A DNA stretch of 64,000 nucleotides from Pontiellaceae bacterium B12219 (GTDB taxonomy: Bacteria; Verrucomicrobiota; Kiritimatiellia; Kiritimatiellales; Pontiellaceae): NCBI GenBank assembly GCA_029432795.1, contig JARNMJ010000006.1, forward strand, positions 1 to 64,000, in the 5' to 3' direction. Below the pieces are notes generated by a model. It made no database searches and had not been told where the DNA came from. It was given only the letters and a program-made list of their open reading frames with translations. Shown here piece by piece: positions 17,192 through 25,770 of this stretch. Each line of letters opens with the position of its first letter. Position 1 is the stretch's first letter. The translations under genes and the position numbers were made by a program.

Positions 17192-19224
17192 TCCGGTTCC
17201 AGTTCCAGCGGGGTGACCCAGGGCGGGACGGGGCAATCGAGGGTTGAGGCAATTGCGCGGAACAGTTCCACTTCTTCAATGGTAATTTCGCGATCAAACA
17301 GCATGCAGGTAAGGGCCGCGCTGAGAACCTGCTTTTTCACCAATCCGGATCCTTCATTCAGTTTATCCAGCGCCTGATCCAGTTTTTCCCACGTGCATTC
17401 CGATTGATCGATCAGTGCAAATTCGCTCTTCGGATCGTCGATTACCTCGATGGCCGCCAGAAAGGCGGAGGCGGCTTCAACTCCGAAAGTATGACACTTC
17501 CGCGCCAGCACCGAGAGCAGGACGGAGGTTTCGGGAACGAGGCCCCGGATGGAATAATAGTTGGCCGGGCGTTTGCGGGTGCGTCCTTCGAAGAGAGGGT
17601 CAAGGTGATGGGTGAGTATGCGCTGAAGGGCATACTCGAAAACATCGGTTTGTTCGTCGGCCTCCACCAGCGCCTTAACCACCTGTATAAAGGCGCGGTA
17701 TTGCCCGACCGACAGAAAACGCAGCGCCGGAATCGTGAGATCGATGATCGGTAAGCGCAGTGCCGGCTCAATTTTTCCAAGGTTTGGAAGGGCTTTTTCC
17801 AGGGTTTGGAAAACGTCGGGCTCAGCCATGTGTTTAATGATTCGCATCTGGGCTCGAAGGATTTCTTCGCGCGAATCCAGCAGAAGGAAATAGACCAGCG
17901 TGCGCGCGCCGTACGGACTGCCGGCATATTCACGCACCCGGTCAGGAATGGAGGCAATAAGTGCTTTTGCGGTTGCCACATGTTTTTCCATGGGCTGGCC
18001 GACCGATTCGAGCAACTGGTGGCCATTCAGGTGAAGGTTTTTCGGAGGCGAAGATGCTGTTCTGTCTGCTGTGGCTGTCGGGGGTCGGGCATTGCTTCCG
18101 GTCAGTCCGGAGGCGGCTGCCATATTGAAAAATCTATCGTTTTCTTTTCCGGATTCTTTCGGAATGGGGGCGCCTTCCGTTTTGTGCAGATGCGCGTAGA
18201 GCGATTCATATGAGACCCGTTCGAATTTTCCTGTAAAGCCGGGTTCCAACCATTGGATACGTTTTTTGAGCGGCGGATGGGTTGAGAAGAGCGAACGTTT
18301 CAGTCCATTACCGAAAAACATGTGACTGGCCTGACCGGCTTTAGGTGAGCGTATGCGCGAGCCGTAGGCCAGACCTCCGATTTTTTTCAGGGCGGAAGCG
18401 AGGCCTCCCGGGTTTCGGGTGAACTGTACCGCCGAGGCATCGGCCAGCCGTTCGCGATGTCGGGAAATGGATGCCTTGATCATGTTGCCAAAAAAGAAAC
18501 CTGAGAATCCGACCGCTATGAGCACGAGGGCTGCGGCCAGAATGGGAGCGGCCAGTTTGCCCCCGTCGCGGGAGCGCCCGATGTTGCCGGCAACTTCGAG
18601 CAGTACCCGACCGGTCAACCCGATTATCAGCAGACCGTGCAAAAATCCAATGAGCTTGATGTTCAGTGCCATGTCCTTATTGAGGATGTGGCTGAATTCG
18701 TGGGCAATGACCCCCTGCAGTTCATCGCGGGTAAGGCCGGTCATGGTGCCATAGGTCACGGCAACCACCGCGTCGTTCGTCCCGAAGCCTGCGGCGAAGG
18801 CATTGATCCCTTTTTCTTTTTTCATCACATAAACCGGCGGAACGGGAACGCCGGATGCTATGGCCATCTCTTCCACAATATTCCGCAAGCGCCGCTCGAA
18901 GAAGTCCTCGGTAGAAGGGGCTATTTCTCGGCCCCCGAGCATGGCGGCTACGGATGATCCTCCGCCTCGGCGCAGTTCGGCGATTTTAAGCAGTGCTCCG
19001 CCCAGAACTACAATCAGTGTCGCTCCGCAGACCCCGATGAACCACTCGGGGTGCCACCACTGAACGACGGTATCGGCGGAAACCTCGGACGTCCTGTAGA
19101 AATACCACACTGCAACAGGCAGGAAATAGACCAGCAGGATGGTGCCGGTCACCGCCATTGAAAACTGAGCGATCAGCAGAAGAGTGCTGCGCCTTGCCTG
19201 ATCCTGTCTGGCGAAAAAATCCAT
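17188..19224 (-). CDS. M48-family membrane metalloprotease with C-terminal TerB-like segment
   Basis: 678 residues from the ATG at 19224, where the family's usual start (MDFFARQDQARR) begins. Two membrane helices near residues 20-45 and 80-100 precede a zinc-protease core with the catalytic motif VIAHEFSHILNKD. Two further hydrophobic helices follow. Beyond about residue 400 lies a long helical region ending in a TerB-like acidic segment (AALTCMLFDREITIEEVELF). Two dyad copies (17775, 17797) lie 7 bp apart in this extra region, where the sequence is least constrained. The gene follows lemA, a common pairing for HtpX-like proteases in membrane quality control. Confidence 0.87.
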   Translation of the reverse strand: MDFFARQDQARRSTLLLIAQFSMAVTGTILLVYFLPVAVWYFYRTSEVSADTVVQWWHPEWFIGVCGATLIVVLGGALLKIAELRRGGGSSVAAMLGGREIAPSTEDFFERRLRNIVEEMAIASGVPVPPVYVMKKEKGINAFAAGFGTNDAVVAVTYGTMTGLTRDELQGVIAHEFSHILNKDMALNIKLIGFLHGLLIIGLTGRVLLEVAGNIGRSRDGGKLAAPILAAALVLIAVGFSGFFFGNMIKASISRHRERLADASAVQFTRNPGGLASALKKIGGLAYGSRIRSPKAGQASHMFFGNGLKRSLFSTHPPLKKRIQWLEPGFTGKFERVSYESLYAHLHKTEGAPIPKESGKENDRFFNMAAASGLTGSNARPPTATADRTASSPPKNLHLNGHQLLESVGQPMEKHVATAKALIASIPDRVREYAGSPYGARTLVYFLLLDSREEILRAQMRIIKHMAEPDVFQTLEKALPNLGKIEPALRLPIIDLTIPALRFLSVGQYRAFIQVVKALVEADEQTDVFEYALQRILTHHLDPLFEGRTRKRPANYYSIRGLVPETSVLLSVLARKCHTFGVEAASAFLAAIEVIDDPKSEFALIDQSECTWEKLDQALDKLNEGSGLVKKQVLSAALTCMLFDREITIEEVELFRAIASTLDCPVPPWVTPLELEPE

Positions 19225-19310
19225 AGCGGCTGGAGGTCTAGCCACAGGAGAGCGCAGAGAACATAAAAGAAAGGTCTTTGTTCGCTTTGCGGTCTCCTGT
19301 GGCGATCAGA

Positions 19311-19901
19311 TCAATCAAAACTGACCTTAGGGGCTTCTTTAACGGCTTCGTCTGTCACTTCAAACAGTGTGCCGGCCGCGAAGTTGAACATGCCGGCGAT
19401 GATGTTGGAGGGGAAGACCTCGCGCTTGGTGTTATACACCGTGACCGCATCATTATAAGCCTGTCGTGCAAACGAGACCTTGTTTTCGGTTGCAGTCAGT
19501 TCCTCGCTCAGTTGCATCATGTTCTGGTTCGCCTTCAAATCCGGATAGGCTTCGGACAGGGCGAACAGTTTGCCGAGTGCTCCGGTCAGCATACTTTCCG
19601 CACCGAGCAATCCGGCCATGGCCCCGGCATCGCCCGGATTGGCGGCGGCGGCTTTCCCGGCGGATGCCGCCTGATTGCGCGCCTGAATCACGGCTTCGAG
19701 CGTTTCGCTCTCGTGTTTCATATAGCCTTTGGCGGTTTCGACGAGGTTGGGAATCAGGTCATAGCGCCGCTTCAGCTGCACATCAATCTGCGCAAAGGCA
19801 TTTTTAAAGCGGTTGCGCAACACCACCAAACCGTTATACATCCCGACGATCCAGATAATCAGCACGGCGATGAGTCCAAGCAAAACAAGCACAGGTATCA
19901 T
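19311..19901 (-). CDS. lemA: LemA family protein
   Basis: 196 residues. It has an N-terminal membrane helix (MIPVLVLLGLIAVLIIWIVG) and then the signature YNGLVVLRNRFKNAFAQIDV followed by QLKRRYDLIPNLVETAKGYM. The body is a helical bundle (ELTATENKVSFARQAYNDAV). AAAGGAG lies 7 nt before the ATG. It sits directly upstream of the M48 protease on the same strand. The biochemical role of LemA is poorly known. Confidence 0.92.
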   Translation of the reverse strand: MIPVLVLLGLIAVLIIWIVGMYNGLVVLRNRFKNAFAQIDVQLKRRYDLIPNLVETAKGYMKHESETLEAVIQARNQAASAGKAAAANPGDAGAMAGLLGAESMLTGALGKLFALSEAYPDLKANQNMMQLSEELTATENKVSFARQAYNDAVTVYNTKREVFPSNIIAGMFNFAAGTLFEVTDEAVKEAPKVSFD

Positions 19902-19934
19902 GAGTCTCTCCTTTAAGTTGTCCGAAGGTTTTCA

Positions 19935-19977
19935 GGTTGCAGGCTGAAGGTCTTTCCGGACCTTGGAGCTTGCAGCC
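19935..19977. repeat. Imperfect long hairpin in the lemA-nusA gap
   Basis: An inner 6-bp stem (AAGGTC/GACCTT) with a 6-nt loop is extended by a second stem of about ten pairs (GGTTGCAGGCT against AGCTTGCAGCC) after a small bulge. It lacks a T-run. It could be a decayed repeat element or part of the lemA leader. Function is not visible. Confidence 0.4.
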
Positions 19978-20075
19978 TTTGACGTTCGACCGATTTTAAA
20001 TGTGCCGGAAGAATAGATAAAAAAGTGGTCAGTTTCACTTATAAAAGTGCGAAGGTTTTATAAGATGGGCGGATC

Positions 20076-20090
20076 TTCCAAGGGTTGGAA
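20076..20090. repeat. Intergenic copy of the 15-bp dyad (spacer AGGGT)
   Basis: The only copy in the roughly 400-bp space between lemA and nusA. It lies 73 bp upstream of the candidate nusA -35 box, so a direct promoter role is possible but unsupported. Confidence 0.8.
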
Positions 20091-20162
20091 GTTGTTGCTG
20101 TTTTTTTACGTTTTTCGATATTTTTCGCCCGATGAGCTTCCCGGAATAACCCGGATTGGCCC

Positions 20163-20191
20163 TTGACGGGCGCAGGGAGTGAGCGTAGTTT
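20163..20191 (+). promoter_or_regulatory. Candidate sigma-70-type promoter for nusA-infB
   Basis: TTGACG at 20163, a 17-bp spacer, then TAGTTT at 20186. The -35 is good and the -10 is weak. It lies 115 bp upstream of nusA, leaving a long leader that contains a hairpin. Confidence 0.4.
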
Positions 20192-20224
20192 CTGCGTCTT
20201 GTTGATATTTTAGCTCTGGTAATA

Positions 20225-20248
20225 GAGTGGCCCCTCGGCCGCTCTTTT
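20225..20248 (+). terminator. Leader stem-loop with T-run before nusA (possible attenuator)
   Basis: GAGTGGCC pairs with GGCCGCTC over eight positions (one G-T pair) around a CCTC tetraloop, then TTTT follows. It ends 58 nt before the nusA start. Because NusA affects pausing and termination, an autoregulatory attenuator is an attractive inference. Confidence 0.5.
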
Positions 20249-20305
20249 GTTCTCTCTGGAGCAAGTTATTTGAAATGTAATGGTTTAGTGAAGGAGGTAG
20301 CGGTA

Positions 20306-21493
20306 ATGAATCCTGCAGAATTGAAAGCCGTTGTCGAGTACATGGAAAGTGAACGCGGTGTTGAACGTGAAGTCATCATCCGGGCAATTGAACTCGCACT
20401 ACAGAGCGTCGGAGAAAAGAACGGCGAAGTTGACGAAGACCTGCGTATCGAAATCGATCGTAAGACCTTTGAGCGTAAAGCCTATCGTCGGTTGTCCGAT
20501 GGATCCGAAATCGAAACCATGCCTCCGCATATGGGCCGGATTGCCGCGCAGACCGCCAAGCAGGTGATCATGCAGAAGATCCGCAATGCCGAGAAAGAAC
20601 TCATTTTTGAAGAGTACAAGGATCGCATCGGCGAAATCATTACTGGAACCGTTACCCGCTTTGACCGCTCCGATGTGGTCATTGAGCTGGAACACGGCGA
20701 AGCCGTCATGCCTTCCAAAGAACGCGTCCCGACTGAAGAGTATGAAGTCGGCGAGCGGGTTCGCGCACTGATTCTGAATGTTCGCGACCGTGAACGCGGT
20801 CCGGAAATTGTGCTTTCCCGCAACAACCCCGATTTTGTCCGCTGCCTTTTTGAAATTGAAGTTTCTGAAATTTCAGACGGCACCATGGAAATCAAGGGTA
20901 TTGCCCGCGAAGCCGGATACCGCAGCAAGGTTGCGGTTATCTCGCACGATGAACGGGTTGACCCGGTCGGCGCGTGCGTCGGGATGCGCGGGATGCGCGT
21001 TAAAAATATTGTCCGCGAGTTGTCGGGCGAAAAAATTGATATTGTCCGTTGGAGCGAAGACATCCATACCCTGATTGCGAATGCGCTGGCCCCGGCCCGC
21101 CTGAAGCATGTGGATGCGGATGCAGACACGCGGACCGTTCGCGTCACGGTTGAGCCGGACCAGCTTTCGCTGGCGATCGGCAAACGCGGACAGAATGCTC
21201 GCTTGACCTCCAAGCTGACCGGCTGGCGCGTCGACATCCAGAAGGATGAAGAGAGCATGAACTTCGAGGAGCGTGTTGCGGTTGCCGTAACTAAGCTCGC
21301 AGCGATCGAAGGTATCGGCGATAGCTACGCCGAGAAGCTGGTATTCTCCGGCTTCCTGACCCTGGAAGGTATTCTGGCCGCTGAAATGAGCGACCTTTCT
21401 TCCATTGAAGGCATTTCTCCTGAACAGGCGAAATCAATCTGGTACGCCGCTGAGGTGGAGTATATTAAAGAACACGGTGAGATTACGGAATGA
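20306..21493 (+). CDS. nusA: Transcription termination/antitermination factor NusA
   Basis: 395 residues from the ATG at 20306, which is preceded by a strong AAGGAGGT. The in-frame ATG at 20270 is not used in this reading. Order: N-terminal RNA-polymerase-binding domain (residues 1-125), S1 domain (about 130-200, GEIITGTVTRFDRSDVVIEL), KH1 (GACVGMRGMRVKNIVRELSG), KH2 (LSLAIGKRGQNARLTSKLTG) and one C-terminal helix-hairpin-helix repeat (AAIEGIGDSYAEKLVFSGFL). rimP, usually first in this operon, is absent here. infB follows with an ATGA overlap. Confidence 0.97.
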   Translation: MNPAELKAVVEYMESERGVEREVIIRAIELALQSVGEKNGEVDEDLRIEIDRKTFERKAYRRLSDGSEIETMPPHMGRIAAQTAKQVIMQKIRNAEKELIFEEYKDRIGEIITGTVTRFDRSDVVIELEHGEAVMPSKERVPTEEYEVGERVRALILNVRDRERGPEIVLSRNNPDFVRCLFEIEVSEISDGTMEIKGIAREAGYRSKVAVISHDERVDPVGACVGMRGMRVKNIVRELSGEKIDIVRWSEDIHTLIANALAPARLKHVDADADTRTVRVTVEPDQLSLAIGKRGQNARLTSKLTGWRVDIQKDEESMNFEERVAVAVTKLAAIEGIGDSYAEKLVFSGFLTLEGILAAEMSDLSSIEGISPEQAKSIWYAAEVEYIKEHGEITE

Positions 21494-23613
21494 TGACAGT
21501 ACAAGAAACCGCAAAAGATGTCGGCGTATCCGCTGACGAATTAATCGAGATTCTGGGAGATATCGACATCGATGTTGATGGTCCTGAATCGACGCTATCG
21601 AAAGAACAGATTAGCCAGGTGTGTGATGAGCTCGGCTATGCGTCTATTGAAGAAGCGCGCGCAGACAACGCTAAAGAAGAGCCGGCAGCTCCCGCTGCCG
21701 CAGCGCCCGTTGCTGAAGAAGTGGAAAAGGAAGCTCCCGCCGCTCCCGTTGAGGAAGCTCCGGTACAGAAGGAAGCCCCTGCGGCTGCCCCCGCCGCTCC
21801 TTCCGGCGACCCGAATCTGATCGAGCTGAAAAAGCCGAAGGTGATTGTTAAGGATTTTGCAGACATGATGGACGTAAAGCCCAACATGGTTATTGCAGAG
21901 CTCATGAAAATGAACGTCTTCGCTTCCATTAATGCGGAAATCGACCTGAAGATTGCCAAGGAAATCGGTGCCAAGTATGGCTATACGGTGCGCAAGGAGG
22001 AGAAGAAGAAAGCTCCGCCGGTGCAGCAGAAGTCAGCGAAGAAAACGGTTGTGAAGAAAAAAGAAGGCGCATCGGATACTCCGGATGCCCTCATGCCGCG
22101 TCCGCCGGTTATCACATTCATGGGGCACGTCGACCACGGTAAAACGTCGTTGCTCGACAAGATTCGGAACACGAAGGTGACTGCCGGAGAATCCGGAGGA
22201 ATCACCCAGCACATCGGTGCATATACTGTGGAGCTGAACGATCATAAGATTACGTTCCTCGACACCCCCGGCCACGCGGCCTTCACGGCAATGCGTGCAC
22301 GGGGTGCAAACATGACAGACGTTGCCGTGCTTGTGGTTGCTGCCGACGATGGTGTGATGCCGCAGACGATTGAAGCGATCAAGCATGCAAAAGCTGCCGG
22401 TGTTTGCACGATTATCGCCATGAATAAAATGGACCTTCGTTCCGCGAATCCCGATCGCCTGAAGCAGCAGCTTCAGGAAAATGATGTGATGGTGGAAGAC
22501 TGGGGCGGCAGCATCGGCTGTGTGCCGGTCAGTGCTGAAACCGGAGAAGGGATTGATGCGCTGCTTGAACGTATTCTGCTCGAATCTGAAATGCTTGAGC
22601 TGAAGGCGAACCCGAATAAACCCGCCAGTGGTTTTGTGGTTGAAGCTCAAATGGAACCGGGTATGGGCCCGACGGCCAGCGTACTTGTGAAAGAAGGAAC
22701 GCTTAAAGTCGGCGACTCCGTTATCTGCGGTCCATATTGGGGACGCGTTAAAGCGCTCATTTCCGATCAGGGAGTCAAGGTCCGTTCGGCGGGGCCGTCC
22801 ACTGCGGTTAAGTTGCTGGGGCTGACGAATGTGCCGGGCGCCGGTAATGAATTTCAGGTGATGAGCAACGACAAAGAAGCCAAGGCGATTTCCGAAGAGC
22901 TGCAGGCTGAAGCGCGTGCTGCTGCATTAGGTGGCGGCGTGTCTGCTCCCAAGAAAATGTCGCTCGACGATCTGTTCGGTGCAGCCGATTCGACGGAGAA
23001 AAAAGAGCTCAAGGTCATCATCAAGGCCGACGTGCAGGGTTCGGTTGAAGCCATTGCTCATTCCCTCAGCGGAATTAAGAGTGATAAGGTTGAGATCAAC
23101 ATCATCACCAATGATGTTGGTAACATCACGGTTAATGACGTCATGTTGGCCAGTGCTTCCGATGCCATTATTCTCGGCTTCCACACGGGCAATGAAAACG
23201 GAACCAATGCCGCCGCAAAACGCGAAGGGGTTGAGATCCGTTTGTACAGCATCATCTACGAACTGATCGAAGATATTGAGAGTGCCATGAAAGGCCTGCT
23301 CGAGCCGGAACTGCGTGAGCAGATCATCGGCGAGGCTGAAATTAAAGAGGTCTTTGAGATGAGCAGGAAGAATAAGATTGCCGGTTGTATGGTGAACAGC
23401 GGACGTATTACATCGAAAGCAAGCATCCGTATTAAACGCGGTAAAGAGATTCTGTTTGAAGGAGTGATTGGATCGCTTAAGCGCTTCCAGAATGAAGCTG
23501 CTGAAGTCCGTCAGGGTCAGGAGTGCGGTATCCGTCCGGATAACTTCACCAACTTTGACGTGGGCGATACGATTCAGGCTTACCTTGTTGAAAAGATTGC
23601 TCAAACGCTTTAG
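21490..23613 (+). CDS. infB: Translation initiation factor IF-2
   Basis: 707 residues. An N-terminal helical domain leads into an Ala/Pro/Glu-rich linker (residues about 55-105) and a lysine-rich stretch ([19 protein letters not shown]). The GTPase core has [12 protein letters not shown], the [15 protein letters not shown] switch and NKMD. Domains II-IV follow to the end. The start overlaps the nusA stop by 4 bp, so they are translationally coupled. A strong terminator follows, so the usual downstream rbfA and truB are not in this operon. Confidence 0.98.
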   Translation: MMTVQETAKDVGVSADELIEILGDIDIDVDGPESTLSKEQISQVCDELGYASIEEARADNAKEEPAAPAAAAPVAEEVEKEAPAAPVEEAPVQKEAPAAAPAAPSGDPNLIELKKPKVIVKDFADMMDVKPNMVIAELMKMNVFASINAEIDLKIAKEIGAKYGYTVRKEEKKKAPPVQQKSAKKTVVKKKEGASDTPDALMPRPPVITFMGHVDHGKTSLLDKIRNTKVTAGESGGITQHIGAYTVELNDHKITFLDTPGHAAFTAMRARGANMTDVAVLVVAADDGVMPQTIEAIKHAKAAGVCTIIAMNKMDLRSANPDRLKQQLQENDVMVEDWGGSIGCVPVSAETGEGIDALLERILLESEMLELKANPNKPASGFVVEAQMEPGMGPTASVLVKEGTLKVGDSVICGPYWGRVKALISDQGVKVRSAGPSTAVKLLGLTNVPGAGNEFQVMSNDKEAKAISEELQAEARAAALGGGVSAPKKMSLDDLFGAADSTEKKELKVIIKADVQGSVEAIAHSLSGIKSDKVEINIITNDVGNITVNDVMLASASDAIILGFHTGNENGTNAAAKREGVEIRLYSIIYELIEDIESAMKGLLEPELREQIIGEAEIKEVFEMSRKNKIAGCMVNSGRITSKASIRIKRGKEILFEGVIGSLKRFQNEAAEVRQGQECGIRPDNFTNFDVGDTIQAYLVEKIAQTL

Positions 23614-23635
23614 GGCACCGAGCCTCTTGCGTTAG

Positions 23636-23667
23636 AAAAAACCGTCCTGTGTTGGGCGGTTTTTTTT
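23636..23667 (+). terminator. Rho-independent terminator after infB
   Basis: ACCGTCC and GGGCGGT (one T-G pair) form the stem around TGTGTT. A-rich sequence lies before it and eight Ts after. It starts 22 nt past the infB stop. Confidence 0.85.
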
Positions 23668-23895
23668 ATGGCTTCATCCTGACGTTTCAGGTGTTCAATC
23701 TGATTGATTTCATGCGCGTAACATCAATGTCATAAGGAGTTTTTATAAATCAAACGAGTTGCATAAAAAAATCTTTCTCATTATAACGTTTTTCAGAAGC
23801 GCGAGCATTGAAGCATCTTTGCATGATTGCAAACGCAGATAAGCTAAATGGATACAGCAATGGTCGCTAGTCAGGAGTAAACCAAGGAGGCTACA

Positions 23896-24516
23896 ATGGC
23901 AGCAAAAAAGAAAGCACCGGCTAAGAAGAAAGCCGCGAAAAAAGCGCCGGCTAAAAAAGCGGCTGCGAAAAAAGCTCCAGCCAAAAAGAAGGCTGCGAAA
24001 AAAGCGCCGGCCAAGAAAGCGGCTGCGAAGAAAGCTCCAGCTAAAAAGAAGGCCGTGAAAAAAGCACCGGCGAAAAAGAAAGCTGCCAAGAAAAAAGTAG
24101 CGAAGAAGGCTCCGGCGAAGAAGAAGGTTGCTAAAAAAGCTCCAGCCAAAAAGAAGGCTGTGAAAAAGGCTCCGGCTAAAAAGAAAGCCGCGAAAAAAGC
24201 ACCGGCGAAGAAAAAGGCCGCCGCGAAGAAAGTGGCGAAGAAAAAGGCAGTAAAGAAAGCGCCGGCGAAAAAGAAGGCCGCTGCCAAAAAAGCACCGGTG
24301 AAAAAGAAAGTGGCCAAGAAAAAAGCGGTGAAGAAGGCGCCGGCTAAAAAGAAAGCCGCTAAGAAGGCTCCCGCCGGGAAAAAGGCCGCCGCGAAAAAAG
24401 CGCCTGCCAAAAAGAAGGCTGCAGCGAAGAAAGCTCCTGCAAAGAAAAAAGCGGCTGCCAAAAAAGCACCGGCTAAAAAGAAAGCTTCTAAGAAAAAAGC
24501 GGTGAAGAAAAAATAA
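23896..24516 (+). CDS. Histone H1-like Lys/Ala/Pro-repeat protein
   Basis: 206 residues made almost only of Lys, Ala, Pro and a few Val, in repeats of the type KKAPAKKKAAKKAPAKK, ending KKASKKKAVKKK. No globular domain is present. Such tails bind DNA non-specifically in bacterial H1-like and Hc1-like proteins, so a nucleoid-compacting role is likely. Synonymous codons vary between repeats (AAA/AAG, GCG/GCT/GCC/GCA), so the protein sequence rather than the DNA repeat is being kept. AAGGAGG lies 7 nt upstream, and it has its own terminator, as expected for a strongly expressed single gene. Confidence 0.88.
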   Translation: MAAKKKAPAKKKAAKKAPAKKAAAKKAPAKKKAAKKAPAKKAAAKKAPAKKKAVKKAPAKKKAAKKKVAKKAPAKKKVAKKAPAKKKAVKKAPAKKKAAKKAPAKKKAAAKKVAKKKAVKKAPAKKKAAAKKAPVKKKVAKKKAVKKAPAKKKAAKKAPAGKKAAAKKAPAKKKAAAKKAPAKKKAAAKKAPAKKKASKKKAVKKK

Positions 24517-24537
24517 AGCGCATTTCGGCCGAAGTTG

Positions 24538-24567
24538 AAAACGCCCTGCATCTGTGGGGCGTTTTTT
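24538..24567 (+). terminator. Rho-independent terminator after the histone-like gene
   Basis: AAAACGCCC pairs with GGGCGTTTT around a 10-nt loop, followed by a T-run. It starts 22 nt after the stop. Confidence 0.85.
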
Positions 24568-24625
24568 ATTGTTCGCCTTTACGCTTTAAGTCTATCTTCT
24601 GCGCAAATCAGGGAGAGTACACTCT

Positions 24626-25081
24626 ATGAGATGTCCGAAATGTGAAGGCCGGGAAAACCGCGTAATTGACAGTCGTGAAGTTCGAAATGGCGATGCGATT
24701 CGCCGTCGGCGGGTCTGTGTGGGGTGCGGGCATCGGTTTACAACCTATGAAGAAATTCAGCGTGCACAGTTGCAGGTCACCAAGCGTGATGGTCGCCGCG
24801 AAGAACTGAACCGTGATAAGCTGTTGAAAAGTCTGAACATTGCCTGTCGTAAACGGCATATCAGTGTTGAGCAGATTGAACGCCTGACGGATGCGATTGT
24901 GCTCGAAGCGGAATCCGAATTTGAGAAAGAAATTCCGAGCATTGCGCTGGGTAAAAAAGTCATGACGGCCTTGGAAAAACTCGATGAGGTGGCATACATC
25001 CGTTACGCCTCAGTCTATCGCCGCTTCCGCGATGCCGGCCAATTCATGAACGAGGTTGAGCGCCTCATCGGGCGGGAATGA
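24626..25081 (+). CDS. nrdR: Transcriptional repressor NrdR
   Basis: 151 residues, the usual length. The N-terminal zinc ribbon has two Cys pairs (MRCPKC and VCVGCGHRF). The ATP-cone domain follows (VTKRDGRREELNRDKLLKSL, then VAYIRYASVYRRFRD). NrdR senses ATP/dATP and represses ribonucleotide reductase genes; none is in the window. The stop overlaps the start of the next gene (ATGA). Confidence 0.96.
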   Translation: MRCPKCEGRENRVIDSREVRNGDAIRRRRVCVGCGHRFTTYEEIQRAQLQVTKRDGRREELNRDKLLKSLNIACRKRHISVEQIERLTDAIVLEAESEFEKEIPSIALGKKVMTALEKLDEVAYIRYASVYRRFRDAGQFMNEVERLIGRE

Positions 25082-25755
25082 TCGATAACACCTTCCAGAC
25101 TTTGGAAACAAAGGACGCCTGGACGGTTCATCTGCAGGATGTTTTCCAATCCCTGGAAATCCCTTCCGGGACGATGGCCGATAACGTATCCGCCAGCATC
25201 GCGATGTATTGCCGGAAGTTTCATCCCCGGGGAGTTCAACGTTCTGATCTTGTGCTGCTGATTGCCCGTTCCTTCTGCGCCGTAAACGATCGTGCCGCTG
25301 CCACTCGGGTGCTGCATTCGTTGCCGTCGCACAAAAGGCATAGTGCACGTTGGCTGGAAATACTGTCCGAGCTGCATCACTTTCCAACGCTCCTTCCTTA
25401 TTTTTCACTCGGTGTCATTCGCCCGGCGGGCTGGGCCGGCGCACAGCTCGACCGTATGTGGACGCTCGACTTCAGTCGTCTGGTGCTGTCCGATGCAGAG
25501 CGGCACGAGATGATGCTGTATCGTTCCATCCGCGCCATTGTTGAGCATATGTATATGTTCTGGGATGCCTCCGGTGGCGAAGGTGTACTGGGCATTAAGG
25601 GGCTTGACGGGTTCAATGTTGAAAACAACAGGAGGCGAGGGCAGACGCTGACGCAGTCGGATGATCTGCTCGCTTATATTTCGGACCTGTTTCAGCAGCA
25701 GAAAAAACCACGTGGCTGGAAGACGGTTCCCGCATTAATGAATTTAGATTTATAA
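25078..25755 (+). CDS. Conserved-looking protein of unknown function
   Basis: 225 residues, no signal peptide or membrane helix. It is helical in the N-terminal half, with tryptophan-rich patches later (RPAGWAGAQLDRMWTLDFSR). No family is recognised. It is coupled to nrdR by an ATGA overlap and followed 15 bp later by lnt. Two dyad copies (25093, 25144) lie in its first 27 codons, 36 bp apart, and give the peptides TFQTLE and VFQSLE. Confidence 0.7.
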   Translation: MIDNTFQTLETKDAWTVHLQDVFQSLEIPSGTMADNVSASIAMYCRKFHPRGVQRSDLVLLIARSFCAVNDRAAATRVLHSLPSHKRHSARWLEILSELHHFPTLLPYFSLGVIRPAGWAGAQLDRMWTLDFSRLVLSDAERHEMMLYRSIRAIVEHMYMFWDASGGEGVLGIKGLDGFNVENNRRRGQTLTQSDDLLAYISDLFQQQKKPRGWKTVPALMNLDL

Positions 25756-25770
25756 AGGCATGGTTTTCCA

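Noticed and set aside
23871-24551. 226-codon minus-strand frame rich in Ala/Phe
   Set aside because: It is the complement of the Lys/Ala/Pro gene. Low-complexity codons keep the antisense frame open by chance.
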